The notes under the pieces are model-generated. The model searched no databases. It saw only the letters and a program-made list of their open reading frames with translations, and was not told where the DNA came from. From Bryobacteraceae bacterium (GTDB taxonomy: Bacteria > Acidobacteriota > Terriglobia > Bryobacterales > Bryobacteraceae), in NCBI GenBank assembly GCA_025980665.1, contig JAICXC010000023.1:1-50114 (forward strand): a DNA stretch of 50,114 bases, written 5' to 3'. The position numbers and the translations under genes were made by a program. Shown here piece after piece: positions 23,715 to 32,768 of this stretch (its first letter is position 1; each line of letters starts with the position of its first letter).

Positions 23715-26264
23715 ATGCCGCTCGCCGTCGGCGACAAACTCGGGCCGTACGAAATCCTAACGCGTCTCGGTGCCGGGGGCATGGGAGAAGTGTGGAAGGC
23801 TCGCGACACCCGTCTGGATCGGATCGTCGCGATCAAGATCTCTCAAGGCAAATTCGATGAACGCTTTGAGCGCGAGGCGCGAGCCATCGCCGCGCTGAAC
23901 CATCCCAACATCTGCCAGCTCTATGACATCGGCCCGAACTATCTGGTGATGGAATTCGTGGAAGGCTTGCCGATCGCGAGGGCGGATGGAGTCCGTAAGC
24001 TGCTGGATGTGGCGGTGCAGATCGCGGATGGACTAGCGGCCGCGCACGCGGGGGGCATCCTTCACCGCGATCTGAAGCCCGACAACATTCTGATCACACG
24101 CGAAGGACGCGTGAAGGTTCTCGATTTCGGGCTGGCCAAGTCGCTCACCGTCCGCCCCGCCGACGATACCACGTTGACCATCGGCATTACCGATCCCGGC
24201 ACGGTCGTCGGCACAGTTAATTACATGTCGCCCGAACAGGCGCTGGGGGAAGCAAATCTTACTCCGCAGTCCGATCAATTCTCGTTTGGCCTCGTGCTCT
24301 ATGAGTTGGCAACCGGGAAGCGGGCCTTCCAGCGCGGAAGCGCTCCGGAGACCATGACGGCGATCATTCGCGAGGATGCCGAGCCACTTCCCGGCACTGT
24401 ACCCGCGCCTCTCCGTTGGGTGATCGAGCGGCTGCTCGCGAAGGAGCCCTCCGAGCGCTACGACTCCACGCGCGATCTGTATCGTGAACTGAAGCAGATC
24501 CGCGACCGGCTGTCTCAAGCGACCAGCGCACAAATTCCGGCAGCCGCAGTTTCCACACCTAAACGAAAGCGCGGGCTGGTTCTTGGCGCGGGCGCTGTCG
24601 CCTGCCTCGCCGCCGGTTCGGTCCTCACTCTTTTTCTCATCCCGAAGCCTGTTGCAGGTCCCGACCTATCGGCCTACAAGTTTACGGCGCTCTCCCGGGC
24701 AGAGGCCGAGGAGCGCTCTCCCCGTTGGTCGCCGGATGGCAAGAGCATCGCTTACACCACGCGCGTTCATGGCCTCATGCAGGTCTTCACGAAGCCGGCC
24801 GGCACACCGGATGCCGTGCAGCTCACCAAGGCAGATCAGAATTGCACGTCCCCTTTCTGGTCGCCCGATGGCGCCAGCGTCTATTACATTTCCGGCAGCA
24901 GTTTGTGGTCCGTCTCGGCTGCGGGCGGCGCTTCGCAAAAAGTATATGAGGGCGTCACGGCCGCCACTCTTCATCCGGATGGCAAGACACTGGCGTTCGA
25001 CCGCGGCCGCAAGTTGTGGATCGGGTCTTTGAAGGACGGTGAGGCGAAAGAGTTGTGGCAGGGCCCCACCAATGGCGGGTTGAGTTTCTCTCCCGACGGC
25101 TCGAAGCTGGCTGTCGACAGCATAGGACCCGTGATGATCGTGCCGTATCCTTCCGGCTCGCCGCGACAGCTTGAGGCCGGCGGGCCGGTGCTGACTGCGC
25201 CCAGCTGGTTTCCGGACAGCCGGCACGTGGCCGTGGCTGTGAGGAACCGTGACGGGACGGTCCTCTCGATTATCGACGCAGCGGACGGAACCCGGCGTAC
25301 GATTGCCTCCGCTCCCAACGGATTCCCGGAGCCATCCGTTTCGCCGGAGGGAAAGCGCATTGCCTATGCGGCCGGCCAGTTCGGATGGGACATACTCGAA
25401 ATCTCGATTCCTAATGGCGAGGTCCGGACGCTGGTTTCAGGCGGCATTGCCAGGACGCCGGATTGGGCGCCCTCGGGAACCCATTTCATCTATTCGGTTC
25501 CTACCGGGGAGGGCGTTGGGTTTATGGACCGGCAGGCGGGGATGGACGCATTTTCCCGGCGCCTGGGCGACGTCAGCGGAAATGATCCGCAATGGTCTCC
25601 GGATGGCGGGCGATTCGTCTTCTATCGCGAAGTGGACCGTGTCGGCAGCCTTATGCTCGCCAACGCCGCAGGGGGCGGCACGGTCCTATTGGATTCCGTA
25701 CCGTCCGGAACACTGAATGGAATGTCCTGGTCGCCGGATGGGCAATGGATCTGCTATTTACGCGAGGTCGGCGGGAAACAGGACCTGGTAAAAGTCCGCG
25801 TCACGCCCGGGTCCGCCTCGGAGATTGTGGCGAACGCCAGGCCTCAGACTTGGGTAGACTCGATGCCCCGATGGTCGCCGGCGGGAGACTGGATTGCGTA
25901 TCCGGCCGCGGATGGCATCGATCTGATTTCGCCGGATGGCAAGTCCACGCGCAACCTGACTTCACGCAAATTCCTGGCTTACGGGTTCTCGAAGGACGGC
26001 AGCCAGTTCTACGGCATCTTTCAAAACACTACCGGCACCGGTGCGCAGTGGCAGCTTTACTCGGTGAACGTGAAATCCGGCGCGGAAAAGTTTTTCGCGC
26101 CCATTGATCTTCCGGCCTCCGTGGATCGTATCGCCGGATTCAGCATCCATCCCGACGGCAAGCGCTTCCTCACCTCCGTAGCCGAGTTTCCGTTCGACAT
26201 CTGGATGCTCGAAGGCTTCGAGCAGCCAGAGCCGAAGAGCTTTCTGGACCGGCTGCGCCGTTGA
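23715..26264 (+). CDS. membrane Ser/Thr protein kinase with TolB/WD40-like propeller
   Basis: 849 residues. Kinase domain at about 10-268: glycine loop GAGGMG (19-24), K41, HRDLKPDN (117-124), DFG (137-139), and GTVNYMSPEQ for the activation end. One membrane helix at about 287-309. The outside part is a PD40-type beta-propeller with repeated 'R/FSPDG(K)' blades (WSPDGKSIAYTT, WSPDGASVYYIS, FSPDGSKLAVDS, and others to SIHPDGKRFLTS). This architecture is very common in Acidobacteria and is read as a receptor kinase with an extracytoplasmic sensor. It diverges from a TPR protein with an inverted repeat between; the ligand is unknown. Confidence 0.95.
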   Translation: MPLAVGDKLGPYEILTRLGAGGMGEVWKARDTRLDRIVAIKISQGKFDERFEREARAIAALNHPNICQLYDIGPNYLVMEFVEGLPIARADGVRKLLDVAVQIADGLAAAHAGGILHRDLKPDNILITREGRVKVLDFGLAKSLTVRPADDTTLTIGITDPGTVVGTVNYMSPEQALGEANLTPQSDQFSFGLVLYELATGKRAFQRGSAPETMTAIIREDAEPLPGTVPAPLRWVIERLLAKEPSERYDSTRDLYRELKQIRDRLSQATSAQIPAAAVSTPKRKRGLVLGAGAVACLAAGSVLTLFLIPKPVAGPDLSAYKFTALSRAEAEERSPRWSPDGKSIAYTTRVHGLMQVFTKPAGTPDAVQLTKADQNCTSPFWSPDGASVYYISGSSLWSVSAAGGASQKVYEGVTAATLHPDGKTLAFDRGRKLWIGSLKDGEAKELWQGPTNGGLSFSPDGSKLAVDSIGPVMIVPYPSGSPRQLEAGGPVLTAPSWFPDSRHVAVAVRNRDGTVLSIIDAADGTRRTIASAPNGFPEPSVSPEGKRIAYAAGQFGWDILEISIPNGEVRTLVSGGIARTPDWAPSGTHFIYSVPTGEGVGFMDRQAGMDAFSRRLGDVSGNDPQWSPDGGRFVFYREVDRVGSLMLANAAGGGTVLLDSVPSGTLNGMSWSPDGQWICYLREVGGKQDLVKVRVTPGSASEIVANARPQTWVDSMPRWSPAGDWIAYPAADGIDLISPDGKSTRNLTSRKFLAYGFSKDGSQFYGIFQNTTGTGAQWQLYSVNVKSGAEKFFAPIDLPASVDRIAGFSIHPDGKRFLTSVAEFPFDIWMLEGFEQPEPKSFLDRLRR

Positions 26265-26306
26265 GGGATAAGCCGACTCATGGCTCTCTTCTCCGGACCC
26301 GCGGCA

Positions 26307-27143
26307 TCAATTGGTGCGCCCCGAGTCTTTCTTCAGCCGCTCGATCACCTCGGGCGCGATCCATCGCCTCGCCTTCTGCAATTGGTGGAGCATCTCCCAG
26401 GCCTTATCGTACTCGCGGGTCTCGGTCGTGTAGAACGCAACCAAGGACGCCACGGGATCGTAGGGGCAGCTATGGTCGTCCGCGGTGCCCCATTCGATCG
26501 ACTTCTGGTAAGCGGCCGCGGCGGCAACATATTCCTTTTGCTGTTGATGCCGGAATCCGATGTTGCAATAGGCGTCAGCCAGCCTCTGCTTCGCAAAAGG
26601 ATCGAAAGCCAATTCCTGCGTAAAGGCTTGGATGGCTTTGTCCCCTTCGCCATTCGACTCGTAGGTCAGACCAAGCCGGTCAAGCGCCAGGGAATTTTTG
26701 GGGTCCTTTGCAACGGCCTGCTCGAAATCCAAGGCGGCCGCGTCGAACCATGATTTGCCATCTTTGTTTTCCACGAGGTCCAAGGCGCCGCGATCGTAAT
26801 AGGCCTGTGCTCGGTTGAAGTAAACTTCTGCATTGCTCGGATCGAGTGCGGCCGCCTGATTATGATCCTTTATTGCGAGATCAAACAAACGCTCATATTC
26901 CTCGTTGGGGATCAGCTTGGATATCCGGCTAAAGCGAGCTTTCTCCGAATAGGCCGTGCCACGCGATGAATAAGCTTTCGCGCGATGGATGTCGTCGCGC
27001 GCGTTCTCGAGGGCCTGCGTCGCTTCCTTAATGTCGCTGTCACGCTCGTTGAGAAACATGTTCGGGCCGCAACCCACGAACACCATCGGGCTCGCCAGTA
27101 AAATCAGGCCGCAAAACGACTTCGCTATACCGTCCGCAGTCAT
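26307..27143 (-). CDS. TPR-containing lipoprotein
   Basis: I favour the ATG at 27143 because GAAGG lies five bases upstream; 27155 also gives an in-frame ATG. The signal peptide ends in MVFVGC, a near-lipobox, with the lipid-modified Cys at 25. TPR units follow, such as YFNRAQAYYDRGAL, FEQAVAKDPKNSLALDRLGLTYESNGEGDKAIQAF and AYCNIGFRHQQQKEYVAAAAAYQKS in sequence positions about 110-235. It would sit in the periplasm, on the inner or outer membrane. It converges on the kinase gene with a 42-bp gap; function beyond protein binding is unknown. Confidence 0.82.
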   Translation of the reverse strand: MTADGIAKSFCGLILLASPMVFVGCGPNMFLNERDSDIKEATQALENARDDIHRAKAYSSRGTAYSEKARFSRISKLIPNEEYERLFDLAIKDHNQAAALDPSNAEVYFNRAQAYYDRGALDLVENKDGKSWFDAAALDFEQAVAKDPKNSLALDRLGLTYESNGEGDKAIQAFTQELAFDPFAKQRLADAYCNIGFRHQQQKEYVAAAAAYQKSIEWGTADDHSCPYDPVASLVAFYTTETREYDKAWEMLHQLQKARRWIAPEVIERLKKDSGRTN

Positions 27144-27291
27144 TAGTACCTTCATTGATTCATGGATTCTCGCCGTCCCGACTCGCAGCAGAGTTTAATA
27201 CCAAATCGGCGGTAAATGTGGCTTCCTTTACTCACCCACGTTCGCCGTTGATGGCTATAGATCCCGCTACCCCCCCAACTGGTAGGCAAAT

Positions 27292-28704
27292 TTAGCGGGC
27301 GCTTTTCCCGGACACTTGCGCGAGAAGCGCGTCCCTTAGGGCCTCCGCCGCGTGCTCCTGCTCGTCGGTCGACGCCGTGCGAACCGCGCGCTGCGCGGCG
27401 TCCAGCGCTTCCGGATAATTGCCGACCTTCTGCTGCGCATACGCCAGCGCGTTCCACACGTAGGACTGCCGCGGCAGCAGCCGGGCAGCGTCGTGGAGAT
27501 AGGCCACGGCCCGGTCGTAATTACGATCGTCGGTCGCCCTCACTCCCAGAAGCAACTGTGCTTCGCCGAAATTCGGATTCAACCCGACCACTTTCTCCAG
27601 CAGTTCACGGACGCGCTCGTTGCCTGCTCCGGCATCGCGCTGGAGCAACGCATATTCGAACAGGATGGTCGCGTCTTTGTCATCCAGCTGGATAGCTTTT
27701 TCGAGATACCGGCGGGCGTCGCCAGGACGATTCTGCGTCATGGCGAGCATTCCCAGCCCGGCTTGCGCAGTGGCGGAATCGGGGTGGTCCTTCGCCGCCT
27801 GCTCGAACAAGGCACGTGCCTTCTCGGCAAGCCCGCGGCGCAGCAGGATATCGGCCCGCAGCAGCTCCGCGTCAACTTCCGATAAAGGCTCCGACTGCGG
27901 CACGATAAACGGCGCCGGTGGTGGGATATCGAGCTGGACGCTGCGGATCTTTTTCAGATAGCCCGGAAGGTCGGCCAGCGCGTGCTCGAAATCGCGGCCG
28001 AACGCGCTGCGGAAGGCCTCGGATCCGTCCATGCCCTGGGCTAACAAAGCGATGAATTGGGGCAAATGGTCCCTATAATTTGGAGAGAGGTTGAGCATGT
28101 GCATCAAGGCCCAACTTTCGGCGTAGAACATGCTTTCGGTTTCATCCTGGTCGGATGCCATCACGGGCCGTTCCGCAGTCAGTTGTTTGGCGGTGAGCCA
28201 CGGCCGGGCGAGAAGAAGATTCATGTGCGCTTCCAGTTCCTTGCCGATACGCACGCGCTTACTGTTGATCTGGGCGTTGGAGTACAACTCGGCAGTACCC
28301 TCTTCGAACCAGCGCGGCAGCGGCGCCGGCGACTGGTGTAGCAGGGAGTGCACGAATTCATGAGTCACCACGCGGGGCAGCTCGCCGCCGGCGTAGGTCA
28401 CGATGTAGTCATATTCCAGTCCGCTCTGGTACAGACCGGAAGTCGTCTGTCCCGGAGCGTACTCACGGAACTCCTTCTCTGAGTCGAACAGCACCACGCG
28501 AAGCTCGCGGCCGCTGTCCTCGCCCGAGCTGGGCATGATGGCGCGGATCTGTTCCAGGCGGTTGAGAGCGCGGCGACCTTCTTTCTCTCCGGCATCCGTG
28601 AGGAGCTCGGTGTGTGTGCCGCGCAGGCGCAGCCAATCCGCGCGTGCGGGGAGCGCGCCACATAAAGTCACGACTAGAGTGATGAATACAGCCAGGAACC
28701 GCAT
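27292..28704 (-). CDS. secreted HEXXH metallopeptidase-like protein with TPR repeats
   Basis: 470 residues with signal peptide (1-22). The HEFVH site (115-119, within RVVTHEFVHSLL) and the downstream WFEEGTAELY (132-141) are a gluzincin pattern of the peptidase-MA type: two His and a Glu zinc ligands. From about 285 to 460 there are TPR-like repeats (LLRRGLAEKARALFEQAAKDHP, YLEKAIQLDDKDATILFEYALLQ). The peptidase substrate is unknown. It starts 4 bp after the DUF4159 gene, so the two are co-transcribed. 27156-27291 downstream contains no recognisable gene. Confidence 0.85.
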   Translation of the reverse strand: MRFLAVFITLVVTLCGALPARADWLRLRGTHTELLTDAGEKEGRRALNRLEQIRAIMPSSGEDSGRELRVVLFDSEKEFREYAPGQTTSGLYQSGLEYDYIVTYAGGELPRVVTHEFVHSLLHQSPAPLPRWFEEGTAELYSNAQINSKRVRIGKELEAHMNLLLARPWLTAKQLTAERPVMASDQDETESMFYAESWALMHMLNLSPNYRDHLPQFIALLAQGMDGSEAFRSAFGRDFEHALADLPGYLKKIRSVQLDIPPPAPFIVPQSEPLSEVDAELLRADILLRRGLAEKARALFEQAAKDHPDSATAQAGLGMLAMTQNRPGDARRYLEKAIQLDDKDATILFEYALLQRDAGAGNERVRELLEKVVGLNPNFGEAQLLLGVRATDDRNYDRAVAYLHDAARLLPRQSYVWNALAYAQQKVGNYPEALDAAQRAVRTASTDEQEHAAEALRDALLAQVSGKSAR

Positions 28705-28708
28705 GTAG

Positions 28709-29542
28709 TTAGTGAGTGATCGAGTACATGATGTAGTTCAGCCCGATGCGAATTCCCAGTGCGGAAAACTTCTCGTCGTAGCTGGGATCGTCGGCGAATT
28801 CCCACGAGTCGCCGAGGTCGGAGTCAAACGTTAAAGCGACCATGACCCTGCCCTTGTCGTCGTAGATGCCGCGCCATTTCGCAGGGCAGCCGTCGCACTT
28901 GTAGGAAACGCCCGTGTAGCGATAGCGCGCGCCGGGCACCTGGTAGCGGTCGCTGAGGTCGTAGACCGAATGGAAGATGTGGTCGCTATCGGGCAGGTCG
29001 ACGATTTCACGGTCCGGGAAAACCTTCTTCATGCTGGTCGCGAAAACTTCCCACTGGTCTTGGCCCCAGAAATCGTCGCCCATGAAGAATCCGCCGCGCA
29101 GCAGAAAATCGCGCATGCGGGCAGCCTGCGCATCTGTCAGTTCCCAGTGACCGGGCTGGACCGCATATAGCCAGGGCCAATTGTAGACGTCGTCTTCGTC
29201 ATCCAGATTCACGGGTTGTTCGACCGAGCGCGCATGGATCCGCGATAACCTTCGAAGCGCCGTCAGAAAATGCCGGTCGGCGCGAGGGTAGTCTTGCGTC
29301 CAGTATGTGTAGCCTTCGCGCCAGTCTCCGTTGGTGCGGCGGCCGAATCCAACACTGAACCGGACCTCGGGATACATCAGGCGGGCGAAAACGAACTCCG
29401 TCTGTTCACGATAGTCGGGCGGCACTGGAAAATCGTTGTACTCCATGCCGGGGAATTCGCGGAAGGGGCGCTGGAACGCGTGGAGACTCCCAAAGAGGGC
29501 GATTACGCCCGCGGCCGGCCACAAGAGTTTCGGGATTCGCAT
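28709..29542 (-). CDS. DUF4159 domain protein, secreted
   Basis: 277 residues with an N-terminal signal/anchor (about 5-23). The DUF4159 region includes FVFARLMYPEVRF, WTQDYPRADRHFLTALRRLS, LRGGFFMGDDFWG and the end IGLNYIMYSITH. The family resembles a glutamine-amidotransferase-like fold without the catalytic residues and often sits near moxR/DUF58 gene sets; here the moxR is 27 kb away. It is 37 bp from the MFS gene upstream and 4 bp from the metallopeptidase gene downstream. Function is unknown. Confidence 0.88.
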   Translation of the reverse strand: MRIPKLLWPAAGVIALFGSLHAFQRPFREFPGMEYNDFPVPPDYREQTEFVFARLMYPEVRFSVGFGRRTNGDWREGYTYWTQDYPRADRHFLTALRRLSRIHARSVEQPVNLDDEDDVYNWPWLYAVQPGHWELTDAQAARMRDFLLRGGFFMGDDFWGQDQWEVFATSMKKVFPDREIVDLPDSDHIFHSVYDLSDRYQVPGARYRYTGVSYKCDGCPAKWRGIYDDKGRVMVALTFDSDLGDSWEFADDPSYDEKFSALGIRIGLNYIMYSITH

Positions 29543-29579
29543 GAGAACATCCCTGAGGAGAAGCGTAGCAGACGCGCGA

Positions 29580-30860
29580 CTACAGCACCGCCACCCGTCG
29601 ATTCACCAGCAGGAAATACGCTGCCAGCACGATCTGCAGCAATCCCGCGCAGGCGATGGTGATTGGCGCCGTGAAGTGCGGGATCAGTGATCCGACAATC
29701 AACCCCCCGACGGGACCGCCGCCGCGTAGTGCCAGATTGTACACGCTCATCACACGGCCGCGCATATCGTCGGGAGTGATCATCTGAACCAGCGTGGTGA
29801 CCATCGAGAACACCGCCATCAGGGACCCGCCCGCCAGGAACAGCATCAGGCAGGAGACCGCGACGGACGGAGACAGCGCGAATCCCGTGGTCATCACGCC
29901 GAGAACCGAAAGCATGATGAGGGCGGCACGGCCCTGGTGGTTCAAGCGCCCAATGGCGGCGACAACCAATGCCCCGGTCACCGCGCCCGCTCCGGAACAA
30001 CTCAGGAACAGAGTGAAGGTCTGCGGACCTTTGTGGAATACTTCACGGGCGAAAACCGGCAGGAACCCGATGACTGGAAAGCCCAGAGTCGTCATGCAGA
30101 AGGCCAGGATGATTACCGCTTCCATGCCGGTCTGCTGCCGTATGAACCGGATGCCCTGTTTCATGCTGGTCATGATCGGCTCCCTAGACTTGGGCGGCAC
30201 GAAGAAGGAGTGAATCATGTACAGCGTAACGATCACCGCGACGAAGGAGATTCCGTTGAACACGAAGCACCACGCCGCGCCTAGCGTAACGAGCGCGATT
30301 CCACCTATGGTCGGGCCGATCACGCGCGCCAGGTTAAATTGGATGGAGTTCAGGGAGATGGCGTTCTGAAGGTGCTCTCTGGGCACCAGTGAGGGAACCA
30401 GCGCGGAATACGATGGTCCGCCGAAGGATTGCCCAATACCCACGACCACCGAAAGGCACAGAATATGCCAGACATGTATCACTCCGGTGAATACTAGTAG
30501 CGCGAGCACGAACGCACTGCTCATCTGGATGTACTGCGACATCAACAGCACTTTTCGGCGATCGTTACGGTCGGCGACCACGCCTCCCAAAAGCGCCAAG
30601 AATACGATTGGGATCTGCCCTAGGAACTGATCTAGACCGAGGAAAAACGACGAATTCTTCGATAGGTCGTAGACCAGCCAGGCTTGAGCGGCGGTCTGCA
30701 TCTGGGTCCCGATCTGCGAGGTGCAGGCCCCCGTCCACATTAGACGGAAATCGCGGAATTGGAAGGCTTTAAAGACGCGCCCAAAAAACGCGGATGATTC
30801 CTTCTCAGACAACGACTTTTCTTGGTCTATGGGGTGGGCCAGGCGACGGTACTCCGGCAA
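29580..30860 (-). CDS. MFS exporter (MFS_3/EntS-like)
   Basis: 426 residues with about twelve membrane helices. Marks of the EntS-like branch: FRLMWTGACTSQIGTQMQTAAQAWLVYDL at the first helix, GGVVADRNDRRKVLL in loop 2-3, and a matching DDMRGRVMSVYNLALRG in the second half. Such proteins export siderophores or drugs. The start is unclear: the frame begins at a TTG (30860) with no good Shine-Dalgarno sequence, and a later TTG is possible. No siderophore genes are nearby. Confidence 0.88.
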   Translation of the reverse strand: MPEYRRLAHPIDQEKSLSEKESSAFFGRVFKAFQFRDFRLMWTGACTSQIGTQMQTAAQAWLVYDLSKNSSFFLGLDQFLGQIPIVFLALLGGVVADRNDRRKVLLMSQYIQMSSAFVLALLVFTGVIHVWHILCLSVVVGIGQSFGGPSYSALVPSLVPREHLQNAISLNSIQFNLARVIGPTIGGIALVTLGAAWCFVFNGISFVAVIVTLYMIHSFFVPPKSREPIMTSMKQGIRFIRQQTGMEAVIILAFCMTTLGFPVIGFLPVFAREVFHKGPQTFTLFLSCSGAGAVTGALVVAAIGRLNHQGRAALIMLSVLGVMTTGFALSPSVAVSCLMLFLAGGSLMAVFSMVTTLVQMITPDDMRGRVMSVYNLALRGGGPVGGLIVGSLIPHFTAPITIACAGLLQIVLAAYFLLVNRRVAVL

Positions 30861-30905
30861 CAGATGTAAACGTGATTTTAGCAGGTCCGGATGTAGGAGG
30901 CGACC

Positions 30906-31379
30906 TCAGTAGATCTCGAAGCAGAACGCCGCATTCGAGCTGCCGCTGGGGGACAGCCCGTACTCTCCGTTTTCGAGCGCTTCATCCGCCTCGACGCGAT
31001 ACAGGTCCTTATCCAGCTTAGTGATAGAGAGATGAAACGGGCCCGATTTCTCGGAGCGTTTGCGGGATAGCGTGAGCTGCCGGCGGCCGCCCTTAACTTC
31101 GAACCGATACAATTCGAGCGTATCCGCTTTGATCTTTTCGCTGCGCAGCAGGAAGATCGGCTCGGCCAAGGGCGTGCGGACGGGTGACGCCGCGCCCGCG
31201 ACTGTATACGTTGTATCGTCCTTCTTGCCTTCCTGCGAAGCCTCCGTGGCCTCGGTGGGGATCAGGTTAGAGGCGTGGACGAGATACAGCATGTCCGGCT
31301 TGGGCGGACGCGGACCCGTGTAATCGTCCGCAATGATAGCCAGCGTCGTTAGGAACAAGATAGGGAACAGGTACCGCAT
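30906..31379 (-). CDS. small secreted protein of unknown function
   Basis: I take the ATG at 31379 (157 aa) because it opens a clear signal peptide (MRYLFPILFLTTLAIIADD). The upstream open frame to 31460 runs into the preceding gene and is leader-unlike. The mature part is rich in beta-strand-like and charged residues with no motif I recognise. It follows the putative lipoprotein gene by 46 bp, and the two may be one transcript with the S24 gene. Confidence 0.65.
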   Translation of the reverse strand: MRYLFPILFLTTLAIIADDYTGPRPPKPDMLYLVHASNLIPTEATEASQEGKKDDTTYTVAGAASPVRTPLAEPIFLLRSEKIKADTLELYRFEVKGGRRQLTLSRKRSEKSGPFHLSITKLDKDLYRVEADEALENGEYGLSPSGSSNAAFCFEIY

Positions 31380-31425
31380 ACTCAATATTTTAGACCGTTC
31401 CCTGCACGGCAAGTTTCGCTTGAAT

Positions 31426-31926
31426 TTAGGGTTCCACGTCGAAGGCATCCAGATCCACAAATAGTCCGCCCGATGCGGGATCTTTTTCGCCCGATACCCG
31501 AACTTCCAGCGTGTGGTTACCGGAACTCAGCCCCCCAAAGCGTTGCTTCGCCTGCCATTGGGTAGCGCGCGAATACTGGTTTATCCGGACCGCTGGGCCG
31601 CCATCGATCCTCAGTTCGGCGATTCCCCGATTCAAGGCTTTCGTAAATACGTAAGTAACGGCGCTTCCATTGAAGGCGAAACGGAAGGTGTCTCCCTGCT
31701 TATCGGAATAGGTGATGGACTGGTCGGACGACTGGGGAAACTGATGATCGGGCCACCATTTGCCCTTGTATTCCACTCGCTCGTCCCGATCTTCGTAGTG
31801 GCCTGGAGGCACTGTGGCGAGAGTTCCCTGCGACCAGCCCTCCGGCGATGCGGCCCTTTCACCTCCGCAGCCGGCGACGGCCACGCACAGGACTAACACG
31901 ATTGAGCCGAGTATCTTCAAGAGCAT
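31426..31926 (-). CDS. putative lipoprotein of unknown function
   Basis: Start at ATG 31926, one base after the TAA of the S24-domain gene (TAAGATG), giving 166 residues; the frame reads further up but inside that gene. The signal peptide ends in VAVAGC with Cys20 as lipidation site, a good lipobox. The rest is polar with alternating strand-like segments (TFRFAFNGSAVTYVF, HTLEVRVSG, FVDLDAFDV), reminiscent of jelly-roll carbohydrate-binding modules, but I cannot name a family. The one-base gap implies coupling with the S24 gene. Confidence 0.7.
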   Translation of the reverse strand: MLLKILGSIVLVLCVAVAGCGGERAASPEGWSQGTLATVPPGHYEDRDERVEYKGKWWPDHQFPQSSDQSITYSDKQGDTFRFAFNGSAVTYVFTKALNRGIAELRIDGGPAVRINQYSRATQWQAKQRFGGLSSGNHTLEVRVSGEKDPASGGLFVDLDAFDVEP

Positions 31927-31927
31927 C

Positions 31928-32716
31928 TTAATAGAGTACCTGGACAAACTCGGCAACGATACGGAAACGATTTTCTTCAGGGTCCAGCTCCCATGCCTCA
32001 AACTCCGCATTCAGGGGTTCCAGGCGGATGGTTTTGTGTACCCAGGTTTCGTTCGGATTCTCGCGCTTCTGGCTGCGGTAAACCTTGAGGGTGTGCCGGT
32101 CGTTGGCGCCCCCGCCGTCATACTCCACCAGCACCAGGCGACCTTCGCGCGACCCGGTCACTCCCGCCCGGAAGACGCACAGGCTGCCGTCGGGGATGCG
32201 AGGCTCCATGGACCGCCCTGCGATGCGCGCCACGAACATGGCCGGTGTGGGAGTGAGCCCGGAAGGCGCTTCCTCCCATCCTTCCTCGTCAATCTCGTGG
32301 TTTTCGAGGAATTTGCCCGCTGCTACAGCCAGCGAATATCGCGGAAGGTGTGTAACAAATGGACGCACGGTAGTGTGCACGTACTCGCGATACAAACGCA
32401 GCACGGCGCGCTCGAAATCCTCGACCATAACTTCCCGAGGCGAGGAAATAGTCAACGTGTTCGAGAGCGTGTAGTGAAGGCGGTCGAGTAGCTGAGCTGC
32501 GCCCAGATCGCGTGCCTTCGTCCATAAGTCGTGTTCCAGCTCGGAAAGGACAGCGGCTTCCGATGGGGCGACCGCATCCCAGTCGCGACGCAATCGCAGA
32601 TAAAGACGATCGTTTGCGGGATCTTCCAGTAACACTCCCGCGCACACAGGGCTGTCGCCAGGCATCCCGAGTTGCAGGATGGAAAGCCGCGCGAACTGCG
32701 TGGTGAGGGTCGCCAT
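31928..32716 (-). CDS. S24/LexA-type self-cleavage domain fused to a non-HTH N-terminal domain
   Basis: ATG at 32716 has GGGGAG one base upstream, giving 262 residues; a TTG nine bases earlier is possible. The C-terminal half is a LexA/UmuD-type peptidase S24: catalytic S169 in IAGRSMEPRIPDG and K211 in TLKVYR. VAAGKF (131-136) matches the LexA VAAGEP cleavage site; the Ala133-to-Ser169 distance of 36 is nearly LexA's 35, and Ser-to-Lys is 42 against 37. The N-terminal ~130 residues lack a helix-turn-helix and have an alpha/beta look, with a loose resemblance to DUF3037. It sits between VWA and lipoprotein genes. It is not a LexA repressor; activity is unproven. Confidence 0.8.
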   Translation of the reverse strand: MATLTTQFARLSILQLGMPGDSPVCAGVLLEDPANDRLYLRLRRDWDAVAPSEAAVLSELEHDLWTKARDLGAAQLLDRLHYTLSNTLTISSPREVMVEDFERAVLRLYREYVHTTVRPFVTHLPRYSLAVAAGKFLENHEIDEEGWEEAPSGLTPTPAMFVARIAGRSMEPRIPDGSLCVFRAGVTGSREGRLVLVEYDGGGANDRHTLKVYRSQKRENPNETWVHKTIRLEPLNAEFEAWELDPEENRFRIVAEFVQVLY

Positions 32717-32768
32717 GCTCCCCAAGGAATCATGGCATAATCAACAGGCCTAAGGGTAAGGCCGAACG

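Noticed and set aside
31928..32716. LexA repressor
   Set aside because: No helix-turn-helix in the N-terminal half; only the peptidase part matches.
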